Shown piece by piece: positions 1-9,231 of a DNA stretch of 64,000 bases; position 1 is the first letter of the stretch; each line of letters starts with the position of its first letter. A model generated the notes under the pieces. It saw only the letters and a program-made list of their open reading frames with translations. It did no database searches and was not told the origin of the DNA. A program made the position numbers and the translations under genes. This DNA is from Microbulbifer sp. GL-2 (GTDB lineage Bacteria; Pseudomonadota; Gammaproteobacteria; Pseudomonadales; Cellvibrionaceae): NCBI RefSeq assembly GCF_007183175.1, contig NZ_AP019807.1, forward strand, positions 1,615,001 to 1,679,000, read 5' to 3'.

Positions 1-938
1 TGCGCTTCTCCCCGCAATTGCGTGCCCGCGAAAAGGTGGAAAAAGTCCTGCGGACCATACTGATTGCCTGCGCCAGCGCGGCCATTTTCACCACCGTAGG
101 TATTTTGTTTTCGGTCCTGTTTGAATCCCTGCGCTTCTTCCAGTCAGTTCCGGTGACCGAGTTTCTGTTCGGCCTGCACTGGAGCCCGCAGATGGCCCTG
201 CGTGCGGATCAGGTTGGCTCAAGTGGTGCCTTTGGAGCAGTGCCCCTGTTTACCGGTACACTGATGGTTTCCGCCATCGCCATGTTTGTTGCAGTGCCGG
301 TGGGCCTGATGGCCGCTATCTACCTGGCGGAATATGCCAGCAAGCGTGTGCGCACCCTGGCCAAGCCAATTTTGGAAATTCTTGCCGGTGTACCCACGGT
401 GGTATACGGCTTCTTCGCAGCCCTGACAGTTGCTCCCTTTATTCGCGATCTGGCCACCTCTGTTGGTCTGGAGGCCTCCAGTGAAAGCGCCCTGGCTGCC
501 GGCCTGGTGATGGGCATCATGATTATTCCATTTGTCTCCTCGCTTTCAGACGACGTGATCAACGCGGTGCCGCAATCTCTGCGCGACGGTGCCCTGGGTC
601 TGGGCTCCACCCATTCAGAAACCGTGCGCAAAGTTGTGATTCCGGCTGCCTTGCCGGGCATAGTCGGCGGTGTTCTGCTGGCGGTATCCCGCGCAATTGG
701 TGAGACCATGATTGTGGTGATGGCTGCGGGACTTGCGGCCAACCTGACCGCCAACCCGCTGGAGTCGGTGACAACCGTTACCGTTCAGATTGTTACGCTG
801 CTGGTCGGTGACCAGGAGTTTGACAGCCCCAAAACCTTGGCTGCATTTGCCCTTGGCCTGATGCTGTTTGTCACCACACTGGTACTGAACTTTATCGCCC
901 TGCATGTAGTGAAAAAATATCGGGAACAGTATGACTAA
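1..938 (+). CDS. pstC: Phosphate ABC transporter permease PstC (5' partial)
   Basis: This is an inner-membrane permease subunit of the high-affinity phosphate importer PstSCAB. The reading frame is open to the left edge of the window, so the N-terminus is missing; the TTG at 18 is internal, not a credible start. The visible part has several hydrophobic segments and the binding-protein-dependent permease domain. Its EAA-type loop (around DGALGLGSTHSETVRKV, then the helix with IPAALPG) contacts the ATPase PstB. The stop overlaps the pstA start by 8 bases, so the two are translationally coupled. The pstC-pstA-pstB-phoU order is the standard one. The protein is certain; its full length is unknown. 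Confidence 0.95.
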   Translation, partial: RFSPQLRAREKVEKVLRTILIACASAAIFTTVGILFSVLFESLRFFQSVPVTEFLFGLHWSPQMALRADQVGSSGAFGAVPLFTGTLMVSAIAMFVAVPVGLMAAIYLAEYASKRVRTLAKPILEILAGVPTVVYGFFAALTVAPFIRDLATSVGLEASSESALAAGLVMGIMIIPFVSSLSDDVINAVPQSLRDGALGLGSTHSETVRKVVIPAALPGIVGGVLLAVSRAIGETMIVVMAAGLAANLTANPLESVTTVTVQIVTLLVGDQEFDSPKTLAAFALGLMLFVTTLVLNFIALHVVKKYREQYD

Positions 939-2217
939 TCTGACTCAGGCGCAGGTACGCGAGCGCATCGAGAAACGACTCGCCAGCCGTCATCGCACGG
1001 AGAAACTATTCCGCGGGCTGGGAATTGCCAGTATCGCCTTCGGCATACTCGCGGTCGTGATTCTGTTCAGCGATATTATTGGTAAGGGCAGCGGTGCTTT
1101 TGTACAGACTGCTATCCAACTGGAAGTTCATTACGATACGCAGGTGCTTGGAATCGACAAAGTCGATGATGAGAGCCTGACCTGGGCCAACTTTTCCGGT
1201 GTTATTCGCCAGGCCCTGCGCGAGCGTTTCCCATCGGTAACTGGCCGCAGTGACAAGCGCGAGCTGTACACCCTGGTTTCCTCCGGCGCCCCCTTTACCC
1301 TGCGCGACCGCCTGGCTGAGAACCCGGAGCTGTTGGGCAAGAGTGAGACGGTGTGGCTAGCCGCCGACGACGATGTGGATACCTTTGTTAAGAGCCTTAA
1401 GGATTCCAAAGAAGGTTTTCGCGGCCGCACCTCCGACCAGAAAGCCGGATGGATCGAGCAGCTGTTGGACAGCGGTGAGCTGAAAAAGCGTTTTAACACC
1501 ACTTTTTTCACCAACGGTGATTCTCGCGAGCCTGAGCAGGCCGGTATTCGCGCCGCACTAATGGGGTCGCTTTTCACCCTGTTGGTGACCCTGGCCTTGT
1601 CCTTTCCGATCGGTGTAGCCGCAGCCATCTATCTGGAGGAGTATGCACCGAAGAACCGCTGGACTGACTTGATTGAGGTAAATATCAACAACCTCGCGGC
1701 CGTACCTTCTATTGTTTTTGGTCTGTTGGGTCTGGCGATCTTTATCAATTTCTTTGAGTTGCCCCGTTCGGCACCTTTGGTCGGTGGCCTAGTGCTGACC
1801 TTGATGACCTTGCCAACGATTATTATTTCCAGCCGTGCGGCGCTGAAGGCGGTGCCACCCTCTATCCGTGAAGCGGCTATGGGCATGGGGGCCTCGCGTA
1901 TGCAGGTGGTTTTCCACCATGTGCTGCCACTGGCGATGCCGGGCATGCTCACCGGTGCGATTATCGGCATGGCCCAGGCGCTGGGGGAAACAGCCCCCCT
2001 GTTGATGATCGGTATGGTGGCCTTTATTGTCGATGTACCGTCCGGGGTGACTGACCCCGCCACAGTGCTGCCTGTACAGATTTTCCTGTGGGCAGATAGC
2101 CCGGAGCGTGCCTTTGTTGAACGCACCTCGGCGGCAATTATGGTGCTGTTGAGTGTATTGATTGTGATGAATGCCAGCGCGGTCTTGCTGCGCAAGAAAC
2201 TTGAGCGCCGCTGGTAA
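931..2217 (+). CDS. pstA: Phosphate ABC transporter permease PstA (long form)
   Basis: This is the second permease of the phosphate importer. At 428 residues it is much longer than the roughly 290-residue enterobacterial PstA. After a first membrane helix (about residues 25-50) comes a hydrophilic, probably periplasmic region to about residue 200, as in PstA proteins carrying a DUF3333-type extension. The permease domain follows, with an EAA-like loop near AAMGMGASRMQVVFHHVLPL. ATG 931 lies inside the end of pstC. pstB begins 33 bases downstream behind a weak purine-rich site. What the periplasmic insert does is not shown by the sequence. Confidence 0.95.
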   Translation: MTNLTQAQVRERIEKRLASRHRTEKLFRGLGIASIAFGILAVVILFSDIIGKGSGAFVQTAIQLEVHYDTQVLGIDKVDDESLTWANFSGVIRQALRERFPSVTGRSDKRELYTLVSSGAPFTLRDRLAENPELLGKSETVWLAADDDVDTFVKSLKDSKEGFRGRTSDQKAGWIEQLLDSGELKKRFNTTFFTNGDSREPEQAGIRAALMGSLFTLLVTLALSFPIGVAAAIYLEEYAPKNRWTDLIEVNINNLAAVPSIVFGLLGLAIFINFFELPRSAPLVGGLVLTLMTLPTIIISSRAALKAVPPSIREAAMGMGASRMQVVFHHVLPLAMPGMLTGAIIGMAQALGETAPLLMIGMVAFIVDVPSGVTDPATVLPVQIFLWADSPERAFVERTSAAIMVLLSVLIVMNASAVLLRKKLERRW

Positions 2218-2250
2218 TACAGCGCGGATTAACAGAAAGCGGGATTTTTT

Positions 2251-3129
2251 ATGAGTACCATGACCCTGGATGCCGCGGAGCGCACTACTGAAGCGGCGCA
2301 ATCCGAACTGACTGGCGGGCAGATTGCAGCGAGTGCTGAAGTGCGGAAAACCGTGGGCCAGCCCTTCTGTGACACCGCCAAACTGCGTATGCGCAACGTT
2401 GATGTCTATTATGGCGAAGCCCAGGCCATCCATTCTGTCAGCCTGGATATTGGCCGCAATGAAGTGGTGGCCATGATAGGCCCTTCAGGCTGTGGTAAAT
2501 CCACCTTTCTGCGCTGTCTTAACCGTATGAACGACACTATTGAAGGGTGTCGTGTTGAAGGTGAGTTGAGCCTGGATGGCGATCCTATTTACGGTCCCAA
2601 GGTAGACGTAGTGCCCCTGCGCGCTCGGGTGGGCATGGTGTTCCAGAAGCCCAACCCTTTCCCCAAGACAATTTATGAAAACGTCGCCTATGGCCCAAAG
2701 ATCCATGGTATTGCCAGTCGTCGCGCCGATCTGGATGAAATTGTAGAGAGCAGCCTGCGCCGTGCGGGTCTCTGGGGTGAGGTGAAAGACCGTTTGGATA
2801 AACCGGGTACCGGTCTCTCTGGTGGTCAGCAACAGCGCTTGTGTATTGCCCGTGCCATTGCCGTGAGCCCAGAGGTAATTTTGATGGACGAGCCCTGCTC
2901 GGCTCTGGACCCTATAGCCACCGCTCGTATTGAGGAGCTGATCGACGAGCTGCGCGAGAACTACACTATCGCCATCGTTACCCACTCGATGCAGCAGGCG
3001 GCACGGGTCAGCCAGCGCACGGCTTACTTCCACCTGGGGAAACTTGTCGAAGTTAACGATACCGAAACCGTGTTCACCAACCCCGAGCACGAATTAACCG
3101 AAGCCTATATCACCGGCCGCTTCGGCTGA
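2251..3129 (+). CDS. pstB: Phosphate ABC transporter ATPase PstB
   Basis: This cytoplasmic ATPase energises phosphate import through PstCA. Walker A is GPSGCGKS at residues 77-84, the ABC signature is LSGGQQQR, and Walker B is ILMDEP. The protein has 292 residues, with about 45 extra residues ahead of the conserved domain compared with E. coli PstB. That stretch is polar and alanine-rich, and the native start could lie further in. The gene sits between pstA and phoU with short gaps and is almost certainly co-transcribed. In the family, PstB also helps signal phosphate status to PhoR through PhoU. Confidence 0.96.
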   Translation: MSTMTLDAAERTTEAAQSELTGGQIAASAEVRKTVGQPFCDTAKLRMRNVDVYYGEAQAIHSVSLDIGRNEVVAMIGPSGCGKSTFLRCLNRMNDTIEGCRVEGELSLDGDPIYGPKVDVVPLRARVGMVFQKPNPFPKTIYENVAYGPKIHGIASRRADLDEIVESSLRRAGLWGEVKDRLDKPGTGLSGGQQQRLCIARAIAVSPEVILMDEPCSALDPIATARIEELIDELRENYTIAIVTHSMQQAARVSQRTAYFHLGKLVEVNDTETVFTNPEHELTEAYITGRFG

Positions 3130-3154
3130 GTCGGTCTTGCCCCGAGGGATCACT

Positions 3155-3856
3155 ATGGAAATGCACTTCGATCAGCATATCTCCCGTCAATTCAACGAAG
3201 ATCTGGAGAGTATCAAGACCGAGATGTTGGAAATGGGCGGCATGGTCGCCCGCCAGGTAGCCGATGCGGTAGACGCTTTGTCCAATGCCGATAGCCAGCT
3301 GGCCGAGGAAGTCCTGCGTGTCGAAGAGGAGATCGATAAAAGTGAGATGGCCCTCGACGAGCACGCAACTTTGATTATCGCCAAGCGCCAGCCCGCTGCT
3401 TCAGATTTGCGTATGGTGATGTCGGTAACCCGTATCGCCCGCGACCTCGAGCGCATCGGTGATGAGGCCTGCAAGGTGGCAAAAATGGCCATCGCCCTCA
3501 CTGATGAAGGTACCTCGCCGCGCGGCTATACTGAAATACGCCATATCGCCAATGCTGTACGCAAAATGCTTAACGACGCCTTGGATGCCTATACTCGTTT
3601 TGATGTGGAATCGGCTCTGCGTACCCTGGCGGAAGATGAGCAGGTAGATATGGATTACCGCACCGCGGTGCGCGAGCTGGTTACCTATATGATGGAAGAC
3701 CCGCGCAGTATTTCGCGAGTGATCAACGTGCTTTGGGCGCTGCGTTCACTGGAGCGTATTGGCGACCATGCGAAGAATATTTGTGAGCAGGTAGTTTATT
3801 TGGTGGAAGGTGCGGATATCCGCCACGGCCATGAAAAAAATCTGCGGAAGTCTTGA
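3155..3856 (+). CDS. phoU: Phosphate signalling protein PhoU
   Basis: PhoU is a negative regulator that links the Pst transporter to the PhoR kinase when phosphate is ample. The 233-residue helical protein carries two PhoU repeats, each with an acidic metal-binding helix signature (ARDLERIGDEACKVAK near residue 95 and RSLERIGDHAKNICEQ near residue 200). A TTG at 3137 would add six residues, but ATG 3155 has a Shine-Dalgarno-like CGAGGGA just upstream and gives the family's usual start (EMHFDQHIS). It is the last gene of the pst operon and is followed at once by an intrinsic terminator. Confidence 0.95.
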   Translation: MEMHFDQHISRQFNEDLESIKTEMLEMGGMVARQVADAVDALSNADSQLAEEVLRVEEEIDKSEMALDEHATLIIAKRQPAASDLRMVMSVTRIARDLERIGDEACKVAKMAIALTDEGTSPRGYTEIRHIANAVRKMLNDALDAYTRFDVESALRTLAEDEQVDMDYRTAVRELVTYMMEDPRSISRVINVLWALRSLERIGDHAKNICEQVVYLVEGADIRHGHEKNLRKS

Positions 3857-3873
3857 ACTTCCAGTCTGCTATA

Positions 3874-3899
3874 AAGGTCGCATTAAGCGGCCTTTTTTA
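3874..3899 (+). terminator. Intrinsic terminator of the pst-phoU operon
   Basis: AAGGTCGC (3874-3881) and GCGGCCTT (3887-3894) form an 8-bp stem with one T-G wobble around a 5-base loop. The stem runs into TTTTTT. It sits 18 bases after the phoU stop. Confidence 0.85.
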
Positions 3900-3938
3900 T
3901 TGCAGGTTTTTCCAGCTCGGGCGTCCTGAGAAGAAGCG

Positions 3939-4253
3939 ATGAAATATATTTTCGAAGTTCATATTAAAGAGGGATTCAGTGCTGAGGAATATGCAGAGGC
4001 CTGGGTACGGGCGTCCAGGTTAATTCAGCAATATCCCGGCGCGATGGGAACGGAACTTCACCGGAAAATTGATGATCCAAGAAAGTTGCTTGCTGTTGCC
4101 ACTTGGCGTTGTAAGGACGATAGGGGTGCAATGCAGGCACAGCATTCAGTGGAGATCGAAAAAATCATTCGTAGTGTTGCCCCCTTCGTCGAAATTCGTT
4201 CATTGGGTGAATTTGAAGATCCGCAATGGGTTGTTAATTTTAGCTTGGATTAA
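3939..4253 (+). CDS. ABM-domain (antibiotic biosynthesis monooxygenase-like) protein
   Basis: This is a 104-residue protein resembling the small ferredoxin-like ABM fold: an N-terminal strand (KYIFEVHIKEGF), a helix with WVRASRLIQQYPGA, then a strand and helix around LLAVATWRCKDD and MQAQHSVEIEKI. Families with this fold include cofactor-free monooxygenases and many small proteins of unknown role. Nothing here shows a substrate. The start has a weak GAGAAG site six bases upstream. The gene stands alone between the pst terminator and an AT-rich spacer. The fold assignment is moderately sure; no function should be inferred from it. Confidence 0.65.
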   Translation: MKYIFEVHIKEGFSAEEYAEAWVRASRLIQQYPGAMGTELHRKIDDPRKLLAVATWRCKDDRGAMQAQHSVEIEKIIRSVAPFVEIRSLGEFEDPQWVVNFSLD

Positions 4254-4474
4254 TATTAGTGAATCCAAACTGAATGTAAGCTGAATAAAGCCAGTGTGGC
4301 TGATAAGAATTAAAAAAATATAAAATTATATTATTTTTTGTGATTTGTTTTTTCAGTTAATTATTACGCTGCATTACAAGTATTTTTATCTTTTTGTTCC
4401 AGTCAATTCAGCCACCTGTTTTATTCAACTTGCCGCAAAAAAATAGTTAACTGAATTTTTGTAATTTGCTGTTG

Positions 4475-4502
4475 TTGCGAACTAAAAAACTTTTGTTACA
4501 AT
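4475..4502 (+). promoter_or_regulatory. Predicted sigma-70 promoter of the outer-membrane barrel gene
   Basis: A -35-like TTGCGA (4475-4480), a 16-base spacer and a -10 TACAAT (4497-4502) preceded by an extended TGT. The promoter lies in an AT-rich 290-base spacer (4254-4545) that shows no gene. Transcription would start near 4510. The ribosome site AAGGA is at about 4534 and the ATG at 4546. Confidence 0.55.
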
Positions 4503-4545
4503 CCGCTGCCCAATTTGGATCCCAACGTTAACGAAGGATTTTGAT

Positions 4546-5394
4546 ATGAGATTCAAGCTTGCTGCTCTTCCCCTGATACTTTTCGCGGCTACTGCTGGTG
4601 CTGAGGAATACAATTCTATTACGAAGCTCCATTACGCTAATACAGATTATGATTATGATTTTTTTGATTTGGATGAGGATCGATTCACAGCTAGTACGAC
4701 CTATTTCTTTGGTCAGAAGGAAACCCTGGGGCCGCTGAAAGAGTTTGAATATATCAATAAGGTCAGCAATATTTATGGGGGTTACCGTCACTACAATAGT
4801 GGTAGCTTTGACCTAGACACTTTCTCAGCAGGTGGTGAATACTTTGCATCGAATGGCCTTGTATTTGGCGCGGGTATTTTAAATCTATGGGAAGGAAATG
4901 TAGACTATCAATCTATAGGGTACTTGTTTACTCCTGATTTCCTGGTAACTCTGAATCATATCGATAATGATAGCGATAATGAGTTTTCTTTGGATATGCG
5001 CTACAACCACCAGTTAAGTGGCAATAATTATATTGGTTTTAATCTGAGTATAGATGAGGAGCTGGACAGTGGTACACTGTCTTCCAAGTACTTCATGCAC
5101 CTGGGTGGTGAACAGTATCTAACTGCAGAATTGCAATATACTAAGCACGACTTTGACGATGACATCTACATCTGGGGGGCTCCAGATGATGATTTCTGGT
5201 CTCTGGGCACAGAGTACTTCTTTACTCAGCGCACCTCAGTTGCATTTACTTTTGACGAAGCTGATCGTTACAGCCTGGGAGTGAATCACTACCTCAACCG
5301 CAATGTTGCTGTTGAGATAGGTTATGCCTCCGATACCGAGAGTGATAATGTTGACTACGATATATATCAAGTTGGACTGACTGTACAGCTATAA
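4546..5394 (+). CDS. Putative outer-membrane beta-barrel protein (porin-like)
   Basis: A 282-residue protein with a classic signal peptide (basic MRFK, hydrophobic core, cleavage near AGA-EE at residue 19). The mature part alternates polar and hydrophobic residues, has many aromatic residues and ends in a strand finishing QVGLTVQL, typical of outer-membrane barrels. It is strongly acidic, with a DYDYDFFDLDEDRF stretch early on and many Asp residues in predicted loops, as is common in marine bacteria. It resembles proteins annotated as putative porins in Cellvibrionales; I cannot assign a substrate. It has its own promoter and terminator and so appears monocistronic. Confidence 0.7.
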   Translation: MRFKLAALPLILFAATAGAEEYNSITKLHYANTDYDYDFFDLDEDRFTASTTYFFGQKETLGPLKEFEYINKVSNIYGGYRHYNSGSFDLDTFSAGGEYFASNGLVFGAGILNLWEGNVDYQSIGYLFTPDFLVTLNHIDNDSDNEFSLDMRYNHQLSGNNYIGFNLSIDEELDSGTLSSKYFMHLGGEQYLTAELQYTKHDFDDDIYIWGAPDDDFWSLGTEYFFTQRTSVAFTFDEADRYSLGVNHYLNRNVAVEIGYASDTESDNVDYDIYQVGLTVQL

Positions 5395-5404
5395 ACTAGA
5401 GTCA

Positions 5405-5432
5405 AAAAGGGCTACCTCCGGTAGCCTTTTTT
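5405..5432 (+). terminator. Intrinsic terminator between convergent genes
   Basis: GGCTACC (5410-5416) pairs with GGTAGCC (5420-5426), flanked by A5 upstream and T6 downstream. It can therefore work for the barrel gene on the plus strand and the M48 protease gene on the minus strand. Confidence 0.85.
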
Positions 5433-5455
5433 ATTTGTTGTTTTGGTTCCTAGTT

Positions 5456-6739
5456 TTAACTTTTTCTTGTCAGCGCCAGTATTCTTGCCTGCGCCTTAGT
5501 GCCAATTTCCCCTCCCGCTTTTGTCGCAGTTTGATAATGCTTTAATGCATCCTGTGCATTACCCTGTTTCTCATAGACTTCACCCAGATAGTAATGCGCA
5601 TAGGCGGTATCCAGGTAGCGAAGGGAGCGGCTTAAGTCTCGCTCGGCAGATGTGTAGTTCTTGAGTTGTGTACTCGCCATTCCGCGTTTTAGCCAGTGAG
5701 AAAATAGGGCTGGGTTTTTCTGCACTGCACGGTCATAGGCTTTGTGGGCGTTCGAGTATTGTTTCTTCTGCGCCAACAGGTCGCCTTCCAGAGCAAAGAA
5801 AGCAGCTTCCTTAGGTTGCTGCTTTTGTGCCTTACGGACCAAGGTTAGCGCGCTGTCATACTGCTTTTTACTCGCCGCCTTCATCGCATCATCATAATTT
5901 TTGTAGGCATCTGCATCGCGCTTTAACTGGGCTATGGCCTTTTGATAGGCATCTCGATTGGTTACGCCCTTGGGTAGTGATTTACTGTGTTCAATATTGG
6001 CACTGATACGGGATTGCGAAGGGGGATGGCTGGCGAAGAGTGCTTCAAGACCATTGGTTTGGCGACTGTTGGAGAGCTGGACAAACTTACGCTGCAGGCG
6101 AACCGCCCCCTGGGGATCATAGCCGGCAGCGGCCATATATTTCATCCCATATTCATCGGACTGTAATTCATTGCCGCGACCGTAGCGCGCGATATAAGCT
6201 GAGCCACCCAGTTGGCTGCCGCTGGAAATCAGGTCTGCGTAGGCGGTGTCTTTTGTTGCGGCGCCCAGGACTGCAAGCCCTGCGCCCAGCACTTGCTGCT
6301 GGGACATAGCGGTAGCGGAGTGCCGTGCGGCGGCGTGTACGATTTCGTGGCCCAATACCGCGGCCAATTCTGCCTCATCATCCAGCAACACCAGCAAACC
6401 ACGGTTAATGGCAATCTTACCGCCGGGTAGTGCCCAGGCGTTGGGCACGGAATTGTTGAGCACAACGAACTCATAAGGTAACTGGGGCTGGTCGGAAACC
6501 CGTGCCAGCTTTTGTCCAACCCGGTTCACATAGTCCTGCAGACTGGGGTCTATGGTGTACTTTCCACCCTGTTGCTGTTGGTTGATAGGGTATTGCTGCT
6601 GTCCCAGGTTCAACTCCTGCTGGGGGGAGACCAGTGAGAATTGCTGTTCTCCGGTCACTGGGTTGACGACGCAACCGCTGAGCACAGAGGTTGCTACAAA
6701 CGCCGCAGCGGCGAATAAAGTCTGGTTGCGCGAGATCAT
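5456..6739 (-). CDS. M48-family metalloprotease lipoprotein with TPR region (BepA/LoiP-like)
   Basis: Probably an envelope-quality-control zinc protease. The signal sequence ends in a lipobox (LSGC, lipidated Cys at residue 23). The catalytic HEIVH is at residues 131-135, and the third zinc ligand Glu is expected in the ELQSDEYG segment near residue 190. The C-terminal third has degenerate TPR repeats (about residues 290-420), the BepA layout in which TPRs contact the outer-membrane assembly machinery. At 427 residues it is shorter than E. coli BepA (487). BepA is periplasmic and LoiP is a lipoprotein, so the exact orthologue is open. Confidence 0.85.
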   Translation of the reverse strand: MISRNQTLFAAAAFVATSVLSGCVVNPVTGEQQFSLVSPQQELNLGQQQYPINQQQQGGKYTIDPSLQDYVNRVGQKLARVSDQPQLPYEFVVLNNSVPNAWALPGGKIAINRGLLVLLDDEAELAAVLGHEIVHAAARHSATAMSQQQVLGAGLAVLGAATKDTAYADLISSGSQLGGSAYIARYGRGNELQSDEYGMKYMAAAGYDPQGAVRLQRKFVQLSNSRQTNGLEALFASHPPSQSRISANIEHSKSLPKGVTNRDAYQKAIAQLKRDADAYKNYDDAMKAASKKQYDSALTLVRKAQKQQPKEAAFFALEGDLLAQKKQYSNAHKAYDRAVQKNPALFSHWLKRGMASTQLKNYTSAERDLSRSLRYLDTAYAHYYLGEVYEKQGNAQDALKHYQTATKAGGEIGTKAQARILALTRKS

Positions 6740-6809
6740 TGCCTGCCTCCCTGTATAATGCTGGGTATTTAACGATCACCCATTGTACACAGTCCGGGAA
6801 AGAGAGGTT

Positions 6810-7289
6810 ATGACAGCACTACAGGTAATCGAGTTGTTTGCGGGTACCAATCCGGATGGCGAGCCGGTGGTGGAGCGCCTTCAGGTGCGCATCAACGAGG
6901 ACGACAGTTGTCAGCTGGTACGCTCGCCCGCATTTATCAAAGGCATTGCTAGTGGCGATAGCATCAAGGTGGACAAGGACACCCAGCAGTTCGAACTGGT
7001 AAAGCGTTCCGGCAACCTGGCGATTCGGGTATTTTGCCGCGCTGACAGCGCAGAGCTTTCTGATAAATTAACCCCGCAACTGGAGAAACTTGGAGGTGAA
7101 TTGGACCTGGAAGTTCCGCGTATGCTGGTTTACAGCATCCATGTCAGCTGTGGCTTCGACAAGATCGAGAAGCTTCTTAACGGTGCTTGCGATGGAGCCA
7201 ATAGCGTCTGGTATTACGGTAATGTGTATGATCCCAAGGATGGCCAGACGCCGCTGAACTGGTGGCAGGATATTTTAAAGCCGGAATAA
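6810..7289 (+). CDS. DUF4265-like protein of unknown function
   Basis: A 159-residue cytoplasmic protein with no signal or membrane segment. The first half (VVERLQVRI, SPAFIKGIASGDSIKV) resembles the DUF4265 family; the second half contains VPRMLVYSIHVSCGFDKIEKLL and a WYYGN segment. ATG 6810 has a GAGAGG site four bases upstream; the TTG at 6783 lacks one. It is divergent from the M48 gene. A TATAAT hexamer occurs at 6754-6759 in the shared spacer, without a convincing -35 element. I do not know the function. Confidence 0.65.
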   Translation: MTALQVIELFAGTNPDGEPVVERLQVRINEDDSCQLVRSPAFIKGIASGDSIKVDKDTQQFELVKRSGNLAIRVFCRADSAELSDKLTPQLEKLGGELDLEVPRMLVYSIHVSCGFDKIEKLLNGACDGANSVWYYGNVYDPKDGQTPLNWWQDILKPE

Positions 7290-7442
7290 CTGCGTTTGTG
7301 ACAGCTTAAGGTAGTAGCGTGGTGAGTGCAGCTCCTGGCGAAACCCCAAGACATATCCAGGGTCATGACTGGTGTTGAATGTCACTGGTAGTGAGAGATC
7401 ACGGTACCGGTGGCCAGGCAGAAGAAGAACGTAAGGCATCCG

Positions 7443-8219
7443 ATGTTAATTGTGATTTCTCCAGCGAAAACGCTGGACTACGAAAGCGAAATCCCCGAAC
7501 TGGAAACTACCCAGCCGGATTTTCTCAAGGAGTCTGCAGCACTGATCAAGGAGCTGCGCGAACTCAGTCCGCAACAGATTTCCAGTCGGATGATAGTTTC
7601 CGACAAGCTCGGTATCTTGAATTACGACCGTTTCCAGGCGTGGAAGCGGCCTTTTACGGTCCGGAATTCACGCCCCGCCCTACTCGCTTTTAAGGGCGAT
7701 GTTTATACCGGCCTCGATGCCCAGTCTATGGCTAAGCGGGATTTCAATTATGCGCAGAAACACTTGCGTATGCTGTCGGGGCTCTATGGCCTTTTGCGCC
7801 CCATGGACCTGATGCAGCCTTACCGCCTGGAAATGGGAACCAAGTTTGAAAATTCCCGCGGTAAAAACCTGTACGAGTTCTGGGGAAAGCAAATCACAGA
7901 GGCTCTTAATAAGCAGTTACACAGCCTGAAAAGCCGTGAATTAGTGAATCTTGCCTCCAACGAGTACTTTAAATCGGTTAAACCCAAAGAGCTCGATGCC
8001 GAGATAATCACCCCGCACTTTAAGGACCTGAAAAACGGGGAATACAAAATGATCAGCTTTTTCGCCAAGAAGGCGCGGGGCATGATGAGTCGTTGGGCCA
8101 TCGACCAGCGGGTTAAAAAAGCAGAGCAGCTCAAGGGTTTCGATGTGGCGGGCTATGAATTCAACCCTGAAATGTCCAGTGAGAGAGACTGGATATTTAC
8201 CCGGGACGAGGCGCAATGA
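7443..8219 (+). CDS. yaaA: Peroxide stress protein YaaA (UPF0246)
   Basis: A 258-residue protein, the same length as E. coli YaaA, beginning MLIVISPAKTLDY, the family's hallmark. YaaA is OxyR-regulated in E. coli, limits intracellular free iron and reduces oxidative DNA damage; it has DNA-binding activity. Conserved segments seen include GLYGLLRPMDLMQPYRLEMG and LVNLASNEY. A GTG at 7410 would add 11 residues, but ATG 7443 gives the conserved start and has GTAAGG eight bases upstream. The stop overlaps the next start (ATGA), coupling it to the methyltransferase gene. Confidence 0.93.
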   Translation: MLIVISPAKTLDYESEIPELETTQPDFLKESAALIKELRELSPQQISSRMIVSDKLGILNYDRFQAWKRPFTVRNSRPALLAFKGDVYTGLDAQSMAKRDFNYAQKHLRMLSGLYGLLRPMDLMQPYRLEMGTKFENSRGKNLYEFWGKQITEALNKQLHSLKSRELVNLASNEYFKSVKPKELDAEIITPHFKDLKNGEYKMISFFAKKARGMMSRWAIDQRVKKAEQLKGFDVAGYEFNPEMSSERDWIFTRDEAQ

Positions 8220-8824
8220 GCGAGTCTCTCCTGCCGGATGCACCCTCCTGCGTACGCAACCGGGAGCCGATCCTGGGGCATCTCCGGCGCCTGTTGGCCA
8301 ATAGCCGGAAAGTACTGGAAGTTGGTAGTGGCACTGGACAGCATGCGGTTTACTTTGCTCCACAATTGCCCCAGCTGACCTGGCAGACTTCGGAACGTGT
8401 GGATATGTTACCGGGGGTTCGCGCCTGGCTGGAGAAGCAGCCCGCACAAAACCTGAGGCCGCCGCTTGCCCTGGATGTTGACAAAGACTGGCCTGAGCTC
8501 AATGTGGATACGGTCTTCACTGCTAACACCCTACATATTATGTCGAGGGGCTCGGTGCAGCGCTTTTTCCATAAGTTGCACTCTGTCCTGCAACCCGGTG
8601 GGCAATTGATTGTCTATGGCCCAATGAAAATTGATGGGGTTTTTGTCGGGCCGAGTAATGCCGATTTTGACCTCTGGCTCAAGGAGCGCGACCCAGCTAG
8701 TGGCATCCGCGATCTGGAGTGGTTGGATAAACTTGCCGACGATGCCGGGATGCAACGCGAAGAACTCAATTACCTGCCGGCCAACAACCAATTGGTGGTC
8801 TGGCGTAAAAACGATAATAAATAA
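8216..8824 (+). CDS. DUF938 SAM-dependent methyltransferase-like protein
   Basis: A 202-residue class I methyltransferase fold. The SAM-binding glycine loop is LEVGSGTGQHAVYFA near residue 37, followed by NTLHIM around residue 103 and a LQPGGQLIVYGPM strand. This matches the DUF938 family, whose substrate is not established. It overlaps yaaA by four bases (ATGA), so the two are translated from one message. A role in stress metabolism is a guess from that neighbour only. Confidence 0.85.
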   Translation: MSESLLPDAPSCVRNREPILGHLRRLLANSRKVLEVGSGTGQHAVYFAPQLPQLTWQTSERVDMLPGVRAWLEKQPAQNLRPPLALDVDKDWPELNVDTVFTANTLHIMSRGSVQRFFHKLHSVLQPGGQLIVYGPMKIDGVFVGPSNADFDLWLKERDPASGIRDLEWLDKLADDAGMQREELNYLPANNQLVVWRKNDNK

Positions 8825-8836
8825 TAAGGAGTAGAT

Positions 8837-9196
8837 ATGCCTGCGTGGTTTGAAGTGACAGTAATTGTGGCCTTTGCCATAGGCGCCGTGTTCTTTTTTG
8901 CCAAATATCGTGAAACTGCGGCCGCTCTTCATGAGAGCGAGCGCATGAAAATGCGTCTTTCCAATGATCTGAACCGCTACAAGGATGTGTCCCGTCTACG
9001 TGCGTTGCGTGATGCCTTGTTAGGCACCAGGCCCCTGCCTACAGATGATGAGGGCAATGAGCATCTGCTGCTGCGTGATGGTGATCTGCAGTTGCACCAC
9101 CTCATCCTGCGTCGCGAGAGCAACCGGGTCAATGATGAGGATGAGAGCACCTATACAAAGAACGGAGAGCAGATAAGGCTGGAGGAATTTGAATAG
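8837..9196 (+). CDS. Small membrane-anchored protein of unknown function
   Basis: A 119-residue protein with one N-terminal membrane helix (about residues 5-22, WFEVTVIVAFAIGAVFFFA). A charged helical segment follows (ALHESERMKMRLSNDLNRYKDV, possibly coiled coil), then an acidic tail. A good ribosome site (AAGGAG) precedes ATG 8837, 12 bases after the DUF938 gene, so it is likely the third gene of the yaaA operon. It is convergent with phoR. I do not recognise the family. Confidence 0.7.
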   Translation: MPAWFEVTVIVAFAIGAVFFFAKYRETAAALHESERMKMRLSNDLNRYKDVSRLRALRDALLGTRPLPTDDEGNEHLLLRDGDLQLHHLILRRESNRVNDEDESTYTKNGEQIRLEEFE

Positions 9197-9231
9197 TCCT
9201 GCCTCAGCTTAGGAGCCCGGATAAGGCGGTG